Shown in pieces: positions 17,525 through 25,710 of a stretch of 36,593 nucleotides of DNA. Location of the stretch: the NCBI GenBank assembly GCA_017455665.1, contig JAFSZN010000047.1, positions 1 to 36,593 of the forward strand, written 5' to 3'. The number at the start of each line of letters is the position of its first letter. The stretch's first letter is position 1. The DNA is from Lentisphaeria bacterium. Its GTDB lineage: Bacteria; Verrucomicrobiota; Lentisphaeria; Victivallales; UBA1829. Below the pieces are notes generated by a model. That model was not told the origin of the DNA and did not search any database. It saw only the letters and a program-made list of their open reading frames with translations. The position numbers and the translations under genes were made by a program.

Positions 17525-18666
17525 AGCTCTACTTCGACAATGCCGCCGCGGTCCCCGTCCGTCCGGTCACCATGTCGCGCCTCGCCGCGCTCGCGCAGGA
17601 CTATTCCGCCAATCAGGAGGCGTCCGGCGCCGCCGCCGAGTCCGTGCGCGCGGCGTTGTCGACCGCGGAACACCGCCTGCTGAACGCTGTCTGCGGCTCG
17701 AAGGCGCAGGGGCGCTCCGTGCTGTGGACGAATACCGGCACTGACGCCGTCCGCGCCGCCGTCACGGCGTTTCTGCTGACCCCGGAGAAACACGGCGAGG
17801 TGCTGTTCACCGACGGCGAACACGCGAGCATCCCGCCCGCGCTCGACATGCTCCCGGCGTCGTGTCCGCGCAACCGCGTGAAGCTCCTGCGCGACGGCAG
17901 GATCGACCTCACGGACCTCTCGCAGAAGCTCAGCGAACGCACGCGCCTCGTGGCGTTCCACTGGGTGCAAAGCGAGACCGGCGTGGTCCAGGACCTCGCC
18001 GCCGTTCGCGCCATGGTCAAATCCATCGCGCCGCAGGCGAGCCTGCTCGTCGACGCGATCCAGGGCGCGGGCAAGCTCCCGTTCGATTTCGACGCCGTCC
18101 AGCCCGAATTCTTCCTCGTTTCCGGGCAGAAATTCGGCGTCCCGTCCGGCGCTGCCGTGCTCTACGGCGACGCGTTCCGTCCCGCCATGAAGAAGCTCCG
18201 CGCGGAACGCCACGCGGTCGGGCGCGTCCCGCCGCCGTTCTGCCTGCTGCTCGCCGAGACGCTCGGCGGACGCCTGGCGACGATGAGCGGCGACCTGGAC
18301 TACGTTCGCGAACTGCGCGAACGGTTCCTCGCCGAGCTGAAGGAAGCCCTGCCGGACGGCTGCTGGCGCGAGACGGTCCCCGCCTCGAACGCCTCCCCGT
18401 ACATCGTTCATCTGCTGTTCTCCGGCGGCGCGCAGACGTACCAGGGCGCGATCCTCACGCGCATCATGGCGAAATTCGGCGCATCCATCGCGTCGGGCAG
18501 TGCGTGCGACGCGGAGACCGGAACGCCCTCGCGCGTGCTGACCGCGATGGGATTGAGCCGCGACGAGGCGTATTCGGCGGTCCGCGTGTCGTTCTTCGAC
18601 CACAACACGCCGGACGAGGCGGCGGAGCTGGCGCGTCTGCTGGCGCGCGCCGTCCGCGAGTATTGA
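17521..18666 (+). CDS. Cysteine desulfurase-like class V aminotransferase (NifS/IscS type)
   Basis: 381 residues, starting in an ATGA overlap. It opens with YFDNAAA.pv, the family's N-terminal signature. SGQKFG carries the pyridoxal-phosphate lysine K204. ASGSACDAETGTPSRVL carries the active-site cysteine C329 that would hold the persulfide. The length is close to that of NifS/IscS (about 390-400). It would take sulfur from L-cysteine for Fe-S clusters or tRNA thiolation. No IscU/SufU scaffold or MnmA gene follows, so the acceptor is unknown. The gene sits oddly behind a recombinase and a membrane glycan enzyme. It ends 18 bp before the convergent murC stop. Confidence 0.85.
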   Translation: MKLYFDNAAAVPVRPVTMSRLAALAQDYSANQEASGAAAESVRAALSTAEHRLLNAVCGSKAQGRSVLWTNTGTDAVRAAVTAFLLTPEKHGEVLFTDGEHASIPPALDMLPASCPRNRVKLLRDGRIDLTDLSQKLSERTRLVAFHWVQSETGVVQDLAAVRAMVKSIAPQASLLVDAIQGAGKLPFDFDAVQPEFFLVSGQKFGVPSGAAVLYGDAFRPAMKKLRAERHAVGRVPPPFCLLLAETLGGRLATMSGDLDYVRELRERFLAELKEALPDGCWRETVPASNASPYIVHLLFSGGAQTYQGAILTRIMAKFGASIASGSACDAETGTPSRVLTAMGLSRDEAYSAVRVSFFDHNTPDEAAELARLLARAVREY

Positions 18667-18684
18667 TTTCGAGGTAAAATTCGT

Positions 18685-19977
18685 TCAGGAGACGGCTTTC
18701 GCTTTCGCGATGAGCGAAGGCAGGATCTTCGGCAGGTCTCCGGCGCCTATGATCGCCGCGACGTCGCCCGCCTTGAGCTCAAGTCCGGCCTGCGCGCCCA
18801 TGTCGTCCCAGTTGCCCGCGAGCGCGGTCCCGCCGATCGCTGCCGCGAGGTCGGACGAAGAATATTTCCCGTTTCCCGTCCAGGCGGCGAAGACCGGCGT
18901 GACGAACACGCGGTCCGCCTTTTTCAGTTCGTCCGTGAACTCGTCGAAGTAGCGTTCGAGCCGCGCGTAGCGGTGCGGCTGGAAGATGACGACGAGGCGG
19001 CGTCCGGGGTAGAGTCCGCGCAGGGAACGGATGCTCTCCCGGAGCTCGGTCGGATGGTGCGCGTAGTCCTCGATGACCGTGACCGCGCCGTTGTGCCGGA
19101 CGGAAAGGCGGCGTTCGACCCCGGGGAACTTGCGGAGCGTCTTTTCCGCTTCGGCGGCGTCGAATCCGAGCAGTTCGGCGGCTTTGACCGCGATCATGCC
19201 GTCCAGCCGCTGGAAATGCCCGAATCCGGGCAGAAAAACACCGGGCATGTCCGCGAGGTCGAGCCGGACCGCGTGCGGATGATCCTTGAACAGGCGGCCG
19301 GTCTCCTCCGAGGCACAGTATAGCAGCGTTTCCGACTGGTCCGCGAACGCCTTGAAATTGCGTTCCAGCGCCTCGAATCCGCCGAGGCTCCACGCGTGGT
19401 CGTCCTCCACGTTCGTGACGATCCCGAGGTGCGGATGCAGCAGCGCGTGCGTGCCGTCGCTCTCGTCCGCCTCGGTGACGAACAGGTCGCCGTCGCCCGC
19501 CGCGCCCGCGCTTTCCCAGCCCGTCACGGCCCCGCCGATCATATAGCCGGGATTCGCGCCGAGTTCGCGGAGCAGCCACGCCAGCATCGCGCTCACGCTC
19601 GTTTTGCCGTGCGAACCGCTGACCGCTACGGGCCGCCTGTACGAATCCGCCACGACCGCGAGCGCCTCGCCTCGCCTCAGCACGGGCAGGCCGCGCCGCA
19701 TCGCCTCCGCGACTTCCGGGTTCTCCGGTCCCGCCGCCGAGGTCCGCACGACCAGAAGCCCGTCGTTTTCAGGCGGGAGATTTTCGACGCGGTGTCCGGC
19801 GGGCGCGATCTGTGCGCCGTGCCTGCGGAGCGTCGCCGCGGCGGCGTTGTCGAGCAGGTCGGAACCGGAGACGCGGAAGCCCTTTTCGAGGAGGATCCGT
19901 GCGAGGGGGGCGCAGCCCGCGCCGCAGCAGCCGATGATGTGGACGGACCGGAAGTCGGAAAGCGGAGGAAATGACAT
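18685..19977 (-). CDS. murC: UDP-N-acetylmuramate--L-alanine ligase (Mur ligase)
   Basis: 430 residues from the ATG at 19977; a GTG at 20019 in frame would add a non-conserved hydrophobic stretch. It has three Mur-ligase domains: an N-terminal Rossmann domain (VHIIGCCGAG, GSDL), a central ATPase with the P-loop GSHGKTS and VTEADESD, and a C-terminal domain with IEDYAHHPTEL and FQPHRYARL. It adds L-Ala to UDP-MurNAc in the cytoplasm, using ATP, in peptidoglycan synthesis. It is slightly shorter than E. coli MurC. Mpl is the alternative, but the AHHPTE/FQPHRY pair fits MurC better. It stands alone, away from the usual division/cell-wall cluster. The ribosome site is weak. Confidence 0.85.
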   Translation of the reverse strand: MSFPPLSDFRSVHIIGCCGAGCAPLARILLEKGFRVSGSDLLDNAAAATLRRHGAQIAPAGHRVENLPPENDGLLVVRTSAAGPENPEVAEAMRRGLPVLRRGEALAVVADSYRRPVAVSGSHGKTSVSAMLAWLLRELGANPGYMIGGAVTGWESAGAAGDGDLFVTEADESDGTHALLHPHLGIVTNVEDDHAWSLGGFEALERNFKAFADQSETLLYCASEETGRLFKDHPHAVRLDLADMPGVFLPGFGHFQRLDGMIAVKAAELLGFDAAEAEKTLRKFPGVERRLSVRHNGAVTVIEDYAHHPTELRESIRSLRGLYPGRRLVVIFQPHRYARLERYFDEFTDELKKADRVFVTPVFAAWTGNGKYSSSDLAAAIGGTALAGNWDDMGAQAGLELKAGDVAAIIGAGDLPKILPSLIAKAKAVS

Positions 19978-20025
19978 GAGCGGATAAAAAAGCCGGGTGG
20001 GGTTGATGAACAAAAACACAGTAAA

Positions 20026-20053
20026 AAGTTACAGCGAAAAAGGGAAAAATCAA
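20026..20053 (-). promoter_or_regulatory. Candidate promoter of murC
   Basis: On the minus strand: TTGATT (20053-20048), a 16-bp spacer and TAACTT (20031-20026), about 49 bp before the ATG at 19977. The -10 is a weaker match than the others in the window. Confidence 0.45.
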
Positions 20054-20138
20054 GCGCGGACCCGAAAAGAACGGGAAAAACAGGTGCGTTCATCCCTTCG
20101 CCAGCTCAAAAAGTCTGTGCAAATGTGCGGATCACGGC

Positions 20139-20167
20139 TTGATTTCGCGCGCATGCGGATGTATATT
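20139..20167 (+). promoter_or_regulatory. Promoter of the membrane ferredoxin gene
   Basis: TTGATT (20139-20144), a 17-bp spacer and TATATT (20162-20167), about 47 bp before the ATG at 20215. A GAGG ribosome site is at 20202-20205. Confidence 0.7.
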
Positions 20168-20214
20168 CAACCATCGGCAAAACACCAGGCACTTTGTTTT
20201 TGAGGCGAAAAGAC

Positions 20215-20895
20215 ATGGCGAAAAAGAAACCGTTCCCCGTGAAGCGCGCCGTCGGGGCGCTGATGTTCGCGGTCGTGCTGGCGCTGGGCTGGCGCTACCC
20301 GCTCCTCGCGTACTGCATGTTCCTCAACGTGGCGGTCGGCATCATCGGCGCGCTGCGGCACGGCGGACGGCACGGATGCGGCACCTTCTGCCCGCGCGGC
20401 GCGTTCTATTCGTTCCTGCCCGACACCGGACGGAAGCTCCCCGCCGGGCTTCTGGCGCGCAGGACATCCCTCCTTGTCATGCTCGTGATGCTTCTCGGAC
20501 TGGCGCTCTGGCTCCGTCCGGATTCGATCCGCGCCTGGGGGATGCTCTTCTACATCATGATCGCGATCACCACGACGGTCGGGCTCATCGGCTGGCTGGT
20601 CTTCAACCGCTATTTCTGGTGTTCGATCTGCCCGATGGGAAAGATCTACAAGACGATCCGCCCGTGCAGAAGCGGCATCCGCGTCGCGGATTCATGCGTG
20701 AAGTGCGGACTCTGCGCGAAAGCCTGCCCCTTCGGGTTTTTCCCGCCCGAAGCCGCAAAGGACGGCCTCTTCCGCGATCCCGACTGCATGCACTGCCGCC
20801 GCTGCATCGAACGCTGCCCCAAACACGCGCTCGCCATGGAGAGTCAGGCATGCACGACCGGAAAGCCGGGCACGGATGAACGGAAGGAAAACTGA
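20215..20895 (+). CDS. NapH/CcoG-like membrane 4Fe-4S protein
   Basis: 226 residues from the ATG at 20215 (TTG at 20194 rejected). There are about four membrane segments in the first 140 residues. Between them lie CGTFCPRGAF and CSICPMGKIY, the paired CxxxCP loops of the NapH/CcoG/NosR-type family. Two ferredoxin motifs follow, CVKCGLCAKACPFG and CMHCRRCIERCPKHA, each with CxxCxxCxxxCP spacing, so two [4Fe-4S] clusters are likely. Such proteins pass electrons between the quinone pool and a partner oxidoreductase at the inner membrane. No nitrate, nitrous-oxide or cytochrome-oxidase genes are nearby, so the partner is unknown. Confidence 0.85.
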   Translation: MAKKKPFPVKRAVGALMFAVVLALGWRYPLLAYCMFLNVAVGIIGALRHGGRHGCGTFCPRGAFYSFLPDTGRKLPAGLLARRTSLLVMLVMLLGLALWLRPDSIRAWGMLFYIMIAITTTVGLIGWLVFNRYFWCSICPMGKIYKTIRPCRSGIRVADSCVKCGLCAKACPFGFFPPEAAKDGLFRDPDCMHCRRCIERCPKHALAMESQACTTGKPGTDERKEN

Positions 20896-20897
20896 CC

Positions 20898-21478
20898 ATG
20901 GCGAAATCCGGGCACGAAATGAAGCCGAAGGCAACGGACATCATTTGTTGTCTTATCAGTTTTCTGGCGATCGTTCTGCTCGCCGCATTCATGATCCTGC
21001 CGAGGTGGATCCCGCGCGACAATCCCGAAGGGGTTTACAATGCGCGGATCTGGCTGGCGAACTGCCTGTGCGACGACGGGAGGGCATCCTTGTCGTCACA
21101 AATCATCGCACATGCCAGGCAGTCTTGTCCCATCCCGCTGAAGACTTCATAAACGCGAAGGGGACATGGGAAAACGGACCGGAAGGCCATTCGTTTGTTT
21201 TCGAGCTTGAGGACGGCACAGGAGAGACTTTTCAGGCGGAATGTTATTGGGGCGGGTTGGAATGGACGGTCGAAACCGATGAAACCAAACATTCCTTCTG
21301 GTTCCCGAGGCTGATATCCGGGGTGTACTGCGATTACTACAACAAATATTTCTGGCTGATCGGAGCAATGATCGCCGGCATCATTTTGTTCGTGATATCC
21401 GGCATAGGCGCAGTATTTAACATCAGGAAGACGGACAAGCTGTCGAAACAGAACAAAGAGAACAGGCAAAAGCAATAA
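20898..21478 (+). pseudogene. Two-helix membrane protein gene interrupted by an apparent -1 frameshift
   Basis: The ATG at 20898 follows an AAGGAA ribosome site and opens a frame with a clear membrane helix (IICCLISFLAIVLLAAFMIL). That frame stops at 21152. From about 21080 the -1 frame continues with protein-like sequence: EGILVVTNH, then a beta-rich segment with FVFELEDGTGETFQ. It ends in a second membrane helix (FWLIGAMIAGIILFVISG) and a basic tail, stopping at 21478. The change of frame falls at GACGACGGGAGGGC (about 21071-21084). Joined, the product would be about 193 residues with two membrane helices flanking an extracytoplasmic domain. It may be a decayed gene, a sequencing deletion of one G or a programmed slip. 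I recognise no family. Confidence 0.6.
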
Positions 21479-21486
21479 AAAAACGG

Positions 21487-21503
21487 ATAAACCCGACGTT
21501 TAT
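21487..21503 (+). terminator. Weak hairpin after the frameshifted gene
   Basis: ATAAAC (21487-21492) and GTTTAT (21498-21503) pair around a 5-nt loop, followed by T-rich sequence but no unbroken T run. It could end the transcript from 20215. Confidence 0.3.
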
Positions 21504-21507
21504 GCTC

Positions 21508-21536
21508 TTGTATTTTGTTCCTTTTCGGTGTAAATT
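21508..21536 (+). promoter_or_regulatory. Promoter of the DUF4105/BspA operon
   Basis: TTGTAT (21508-21513), a 17-bp spacer and TAAATT (21531-21536), about 58 bp before the ATG at 21595. Confidence 0.65.
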
Positions 21537-21594
21537 AGCAACATCGGATATTAAGTTTATAAATCTTTAAATAAGGGTCATTCGTCGGAATAAA

Positions 21595-22650
21595 ATGAAA
21601 AACTGGTTGATACGGATCGCTTCCGTCCTGCGTCTCCGCGCCCGGTTCAGGGCGCTCAGGAAAACGCTGTACCGGGTGGCGTTTGTGGTGCTGGCGCTCG
21701 GTGTGCCGTGGTGCGCCGGAGCGCTTTTCCATGCGTTCGACATGCCGGTCTTCTTCGCCTGGGCGGGCCTGATCGCGCTGCTCGTATCATTGGCGGCGGC
21801 CCTGTTTTCCCGCTGGGGACTGCTGGCGGCAGCGCTGATCGAAATTATGCTCACCGGGGTATTCTGCCTCATTTCTCCCGAGAAGCGTTTCGACAAAACG
21901 GTCTGGCAGACGCCGTGGAAACAAACGCTGGAAGTAAGCAAACACCCCGACGGCACATACGAGCTTCGGAACGTGCGCGATTTCCTCTACCGTTCCGAAA
22001 CCGACTACGACGTCCGGTATCGCACCGTGACTGTCGACCCGGAGAAAATATCCTCTATCGACGCGGTGTTTTCGCATTGGGACAATCAGGAGAGCATCGC
22101 CCACTCCATGCTTGGGCTGAACTTCGCGGACGGTGAAACGGTCGTGATTTCGCTGGAGACCCGTCTGCCGGAGGACGCGGACCAGAACGGCATCGACGGG
22201 ATCTACCGCCGCTACGGGCTCGCCATGCTCGCAGGAACGCCGAACGATTTCTACGGTCTGCGCACCGACCACAGAGGAGAAACGCTCTACGTCTACCGTC
22301 TGGACATGAATCACGAGAACCTGCGCAACACCACGGCCTCAATTCTGGAACGCGCGGCGGAGCTTCAGGTTCACCCGAAGTTTTACAACAGCCTTTACCG
22401 CAACTGCACCACCGGGCTCCTGCCGATGCTGCCGGGCGCGGTTGACCTGTTGAGCGGAGACATCCGCGTGATCCTGAACGGAATGGCGGTCCAGCTGCTC
22501 TTCGAGAAAGACATGATCGCCCATCGCGAAGGGGAAAGCTTCGGCTCGATCCGGGCGCGTTCGCTCGTGCCGGGGCTTTGCAACGGCAGGAACGCGCCGC
22601 CGGCGCACTACGGCGGCGAATCGGAGGCCCGCTGGCTCCGCGAACACTGA
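21595..22650 (+). CDS. DUF4105 (Lnb-N-like) membrane-anchored protein
   Basis: 351 residues. The first 105 residues hold about three membrane segments. The rest matches the DUF4105 pattern: 'H.....F....e.ia.SmlGL.F.dg...vISlEtR', a Y-RSETDYD-like element, then FYNSLYRNCTTGL near the C-terminus. H170 and C271 (in NCTT) are the likely catalytic pair of a thiol-enzyme fold facing the periplasm. In Bacteroides the related Lnb transfers an acyl chain to the N-terminus of lipoproteins. Here the anchor is at the N-terminus, so this may be a related enzyme of different substrate. The next gene, 50 bp on, encodes a lipoprotein, which fits such a role by context only. Confidence 0.7.
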   Translation: MKNWLIRIASVLRLRARFRALRKTLYRVAFVVLALGVPWCAGALFHAFDMPVFFAWAGLIALLVSLAAALFSRWGLLAAALIEIMLTGVFCLISPEKRFDKTVWQTPWKQTLEVSKHPDGTYELRNVRDFLYRSETDYDVRYRTVTVDPEKISSIDAVFSHWDNQESIAHSMLGLNFADGETVVISLETRLPEDADQNGIDGIYRRYGLAMLAGTPNDFYGLRTDHRGETLYVYRLDMNHENLRNTTASILERAAELQVHPKFYNSLYRNCTTGLLPMLPGAVDLLSGDIRVILNGMAVQLLFEKDMIAHREGESFGSIRARSLVPGLCNGRNAPPAHYGGESEARWLREH

Positions 22651-22700
22651 ACTGTCTACATGCTGCGAATGAAATAAAACTAACCAGAGGAGTTGAATTT

Positions 22701-24674
22701 ATGAAACGAAATTTCGGATGCGGTGGTCGTTCTGCTCGTTTCCGTACGGCCCCGATCGTGCAACTGGCGGTCATGGCGGCGGCATGTTTCCTTTCCGCCG
22801 CGCTTTTGCTCCTGCCGCTTCTTGTGTCCTCGTGTTCCGATGAACCGTTGCCGGACAGCCCGGTCAAATCGGATCAGGACAGCCCGGAATCATCCGTCTC
22901 CCGGTCCGTCCAGGCTTCCGCTCACGCCGAGGAAACAGATCAGACGCGGCCTCAGCCGCAGACACCCGTCGAGGATGCGGCATCGAACGGGGCAACGGTG
23001 GTCTTCCCCGCAAATGCGGCCGGAAAGCGGATCAACCGGTATTACGGCAAGGAGAGCGTTTACAGCGACGGAAATTCCACGCCGGACAGCGTGGCGCTTC
23101 TGTACATCCCCGACACCGACATCGTGGATTACGTCGTCCCGGAGGGATACACCGCGATCTCCTCCGAGGTGTTCAAAAACTGCAAAAAGCTGGAATCCAT
23201 CACGATCCCCGACTCCGTCAAAACGATCGAGGGGGGGGCGTTCAACGAACACAAAACGCTGAAACGGGTCTCGCTTCCGGCAGGCATTTCCATCGGGGGC
23301 AGAGCGTTCTACCATTGCGAGTCGCTGGAAAGCGTCACGGTCAGGAAAGACTCCGAAGCCGGAGCCTCCACCCCGGAAAACGCCGAAATCGGGGATGAGG
23401 CGTTCGCGGAATGCCGCAAACTGACGCACATGGAAGTCCCCGGCGGCGTGAAGACAATCGGTGTAAGGGCGTTTGACTTGTGCCAGGCCATGAAAACGAT
23501 CGAGATCCCGGACAGCGTGGAGAAGATCGAATGGTGCGCATTCAACCATTGCAATGCGCTGGAGGAGGTTACGCTGTCCGCCAATCATCCGGTCTCCATC
23601 GGGCACAATGCGTTCCGCTACTGTTACGCCCTCAGGCATTTCAGGTTTCCGCCCGGCGTGACACAGATCGAGGAATCGGTTTTTGCCGCCTCGGGATTGC
23701 AGAGCGTCGAACTTTGCGATGGGATGAAAGCAATCGGAGAAGATGCGTTCGGTGGGTGCAGGAAACTGCGTGAGATCAATCTCCCGGACACTCTGGAAAC
23801 GATCGGATATGGCGCGTTCCGCGACTGCAATTCTCTGAATATCCCGTCCATGCCTGCAAACATGAAAAAAATAGGAAACGAAGCGTTCCTGAAAACAGAT
23901 GAGCTGCCATTGGAGTTTTTGGTAAAGATTGTTTTAGAATCGGACACAGGCGGATCGCCGCTGTCCCCGAACCCGAACCGGCCCGAAACCGTCCTTCCTG
24001 ATCGGATCGAAACATTCGCCCCGGCGTTTGACCTTTCCCAAAGAAAACTCGCTTTTTCCCCCGGAAATACACGCTACCATTTCACGGAGGAAGGCGTCCT
24101 GATCGACAACGAAACGAAGACGCTGCTCCGGGCGCCCCTGCTGCTTGATGGGCATTATACGATCCCGGACGGCATCCGGGCGATCGGCCCCTGGGCGTTC
24201 CGCGGATGCCGCATAAGGAGCGTCACGATCCCGGCGAGCGTGACAAGCATCGGAGCGGGAGCTTTTTCCAAAACCTGCCTTGAAGAGGTCTCGATCCCGG
24301 CGAGCGTGACGGAGTTCAGAGAAGAAGAGCTGGTCTCCGGCCTGACGATACCCCGCCAGTATGTGCTTGACAACCAAAATATCCCTCTTCTGGATTTTGA
24401 GCAGGGGGTATTCGCATACTGTCCGGCTCTGAAACGCGTGACTCTGCCGGAAACGATGAAGACGATCCCGACCGCCATGTTCAGTAATTGCGGATCACTG
24501 GAGGAGATCACCCTTCCCGACGGGCTCGCCGGAATCGGAAAATGCGCGTTCATGCGCAGCGGCCTGAAGGAGATCGTGATCCCCGAAAGCACCAGATTCA
24601 TAGCGAAGAACGCGTTTCACGGCGCCCCCTGCGCGCAGAAAGTCCAGAATCAGTACAAACATCTTATGGAGTGA
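22701..24674 (+). CDS. BspA-like leucine-rich-repeat lipoprotein
   Basis: 657 residues. The start at 22701 is fixed by a strong AGAGGAG ribosome site (22686-22692). A basic N-terminus and a long hydrophobic stretch end in the lipobox LVSS-C45, so it is a type II lipoprotein. From about residue 130 there are many LRR_5 units of the form 'IP..v..I...AF..C..L..v', for example ITIPDSVKTIEGGAF. These BspA-type repeats mediate binding to host proteins, mucus or other bacteria in oral and gut species. A second block of repeats occupies the C-terminal third after a spacer around residues 425-470. A run of eight G (23231-23238) lies in the coding sequence and could slip. Surface display is inferred from the lipobox. 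Confidence 0.85.
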   Translation: MKRNFGCGGRSARFRTAPIVQLAVMAAACFLSAALLLLPLLVSSCSDEPLPDSPVKSDQDSPESSVSRSVQASAHAEETDQTRPQPQTPVEDAASNGATVVFPANAAGKRINRYYGKESVYSDGNSTPDSVALLYIPDTDIVDYVVPEGYTAISSEVFKNCKKLESITIPDSVKTIEGGAFNEHKTLKRVSLPAGISIGGRAFYHCESLESVTVRKDSEAGASTPENAEIGDEAFAECRKLTHMEVPGGVKTIGVRAFDLCQAMKTIEIPDSVEKIEWCAFNHCNALEEVTLSANHPVSIGHNAFRYCYALRHFRFPPGVTQIEESVFAASGLQSVELCDGMKAIGEDAFGGCRKLREINLPDTLETIGYGAFRDCNSLNIPSMPANMKKIGNEAFLKTDELPLEFLVKIVLESDTGGSPLSPNPNRPETVLPDRIETFAPAFDLSQRKLAFSPGNTRYHFTEEGVLIDNETKTLLRAPLLLDGHYTIPDGIRAIGPWAFRGCRIRSVTIPASVTSIGAGAFSKTCLEEVSIPASVTEFREEELVSGLTIPRQYVLDNQNIPLLDFEQGVFAYCPALKRVTLPETMKTIPTAMFSNCGSLEEITLPDGLAGIGKCAFMRSGLKEIVIPESTRFIAKNAFHGAPCAQKVQNQYKHLME

Positions 24675-24677
24675 TCC

Positions 24678-25004
24678 ATGTCGTCCAGCAGAGAATACCT
24701 GACATTTGTCCTGGACCAGCTTTCCGGGCTGAAGGAGATCGCCCACCGCGCGATGATGGGCGAATACCTCCTGTATGTCCGCGGACGGCTCGTCGGCGGC
24801 ATCTACGATGACCGGCTGCTCGTCAAGCCGACGCCCGCCGCGCTGAATCTCCTGCCGGACGCGCCCCGCGAGCTGCCGTATCCGGGCGCGAAGGAAATGC
24901 TCCTGGTCGAGGACGTGGACAACGGCGAATTTCTCCGCGGGCTCTTTCTCGCGATGGGAAACGAGCCGGAAACGAAGAACCGCAGGAAAGCGAACAGGAA
25001 ATGA
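24678..25004 (+). CDS. TfoX N-terminal domain protein
   Basis: 108 residues, 3 bp after the lipoprotein stop with GGAG at 24668. It fits the TfoX_N family: an early helix, 'A.MGEYLLYVRGRLVGGIYDDRLLVKPT', and a C-terminal '...A.eMLLVEDVDN.eFL..L'. Many members are single-domain proteins of unknown function; only the gamma-proteobacterial TfoX/Sxy has a known role as competence regulator, which should not be assumed here. The tail is Lys/Arg/Asn-rich. The stop overlaps the next start (ATGA at 25001). Confidence 0.75.
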   Translation: MSSSREYLTFVLDQLSGLKEIAHRAMMGEYLLYVRGRLVGGIYDDRLLVKPTPAALNLLPDAPRELPYPGAKEMLLVEDVDNGEFLRGLFLAMGNEPETKNRRKANRK

Positions 25005-25612
25005 GCACGATCGAAACCGAACGGCTTGTCCTGCGTCCGTTCCGCGAAAGCGATGCGGCGGACGTTCTGGAATATCTGCGGCATCCCACGCCGAACTGCT
25101 TCGTCGGGATGAAGCTCGATTCGCTCGACGAGGCACGGGCGGAAATGGTGAAACGAAGCGCCGACGCCGAATATTGTTTCGCCATCACGCTGAAGGGATC
25201 CGGCAAGGTGATCGGGGAGATCGACGCCGAGCCGTCGACCTACGAGCCGCCGATGCTGAGTTCGAGTGAGGATGCGGGGGCAAAGGAGAAGGCTCCGCCC
25301 ATGCCGGACACGTTCAGCCCGTGCTGGATGCTGAACGCCGCCTATCAGGGCAAAGGCTATGCGTACGAGGCGGCACACGCGTTCTTCGATTATCTCTTCA
25401 CGCGGAAAGGCGTGCGCCGCATTTTCGCATACGTGGACGACTATAACGTGCGCAGTCAGCATCTCTGCGAGAAGCTCGGGATGCGCAATGAAGGACTGTT
25501 CACGGAATACGTTTCTTTTGTCAGGGACGCCGAGGGGAATCCCGTCTACGAAAACACGATGCAGTACGCCATCCTGAAACGGGAATGGATCGACTTCAAC
25601 AGCAAACCATGA
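25001..25612 (+). CDS. GNAT-family N-acetyltransferase (RimJ/RimL-like)
   Basis: 203 residues, translationally coupled to the TfoX-N gene. The N-terminus 'TERLVLRPFRESDAADV' is the classic opening of Acetyltransf_3 enzymes. Strand 4 and the CoA-binding turn appear as YQGKGYAYEAAHAFFDY, with the Q-x-x-G-x-A core. 'VDDYNVRSQHLCEKLGMRNEGLF' is the family's C-terminal N-x-x-S...EKlGf signature. It transfers acetyl from acetyl-CoA to an amino group; the acceptor is unknown. An insert around residues 80-100 (SSSEDAGAKEKAPPMPD) is unusual for the family. Confidence 0.85.
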   Translation: MSTIETERLVLRPFRESDAADVLEYLRHPTPNCFVGMKLDSLDEARAEMVKRSADAEYCFAITLKGSGKVIGEIDAEPSTYEPPMLSSSEDAGAKEKAPPMPDTFSPCWMLNAAYQGKGYAYEAAHAFFDYLFTRKGVRRIFAYVDDYNVRSQHLCEKLGMRNEGLFTEYVSFVRDAEGNPVYENTMQYAILKREWIDFNSKP

Positions 25613-25710
25613 ACCTGATCCGCCCCATGCGCCCCGGCGCACCGGCGGAGAAACAATATTTAACCAACATAAAACACCGAACAGCCCATGCAAGAAGGAG
25701 GACTGACACC

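Noticed and set aside
24678..25004. Competence regulator TfoX/Sxy
   Set aside because: Only the TfoX N-terminal domain pattern is present; no C-terminal domain and no competence genes nearby.
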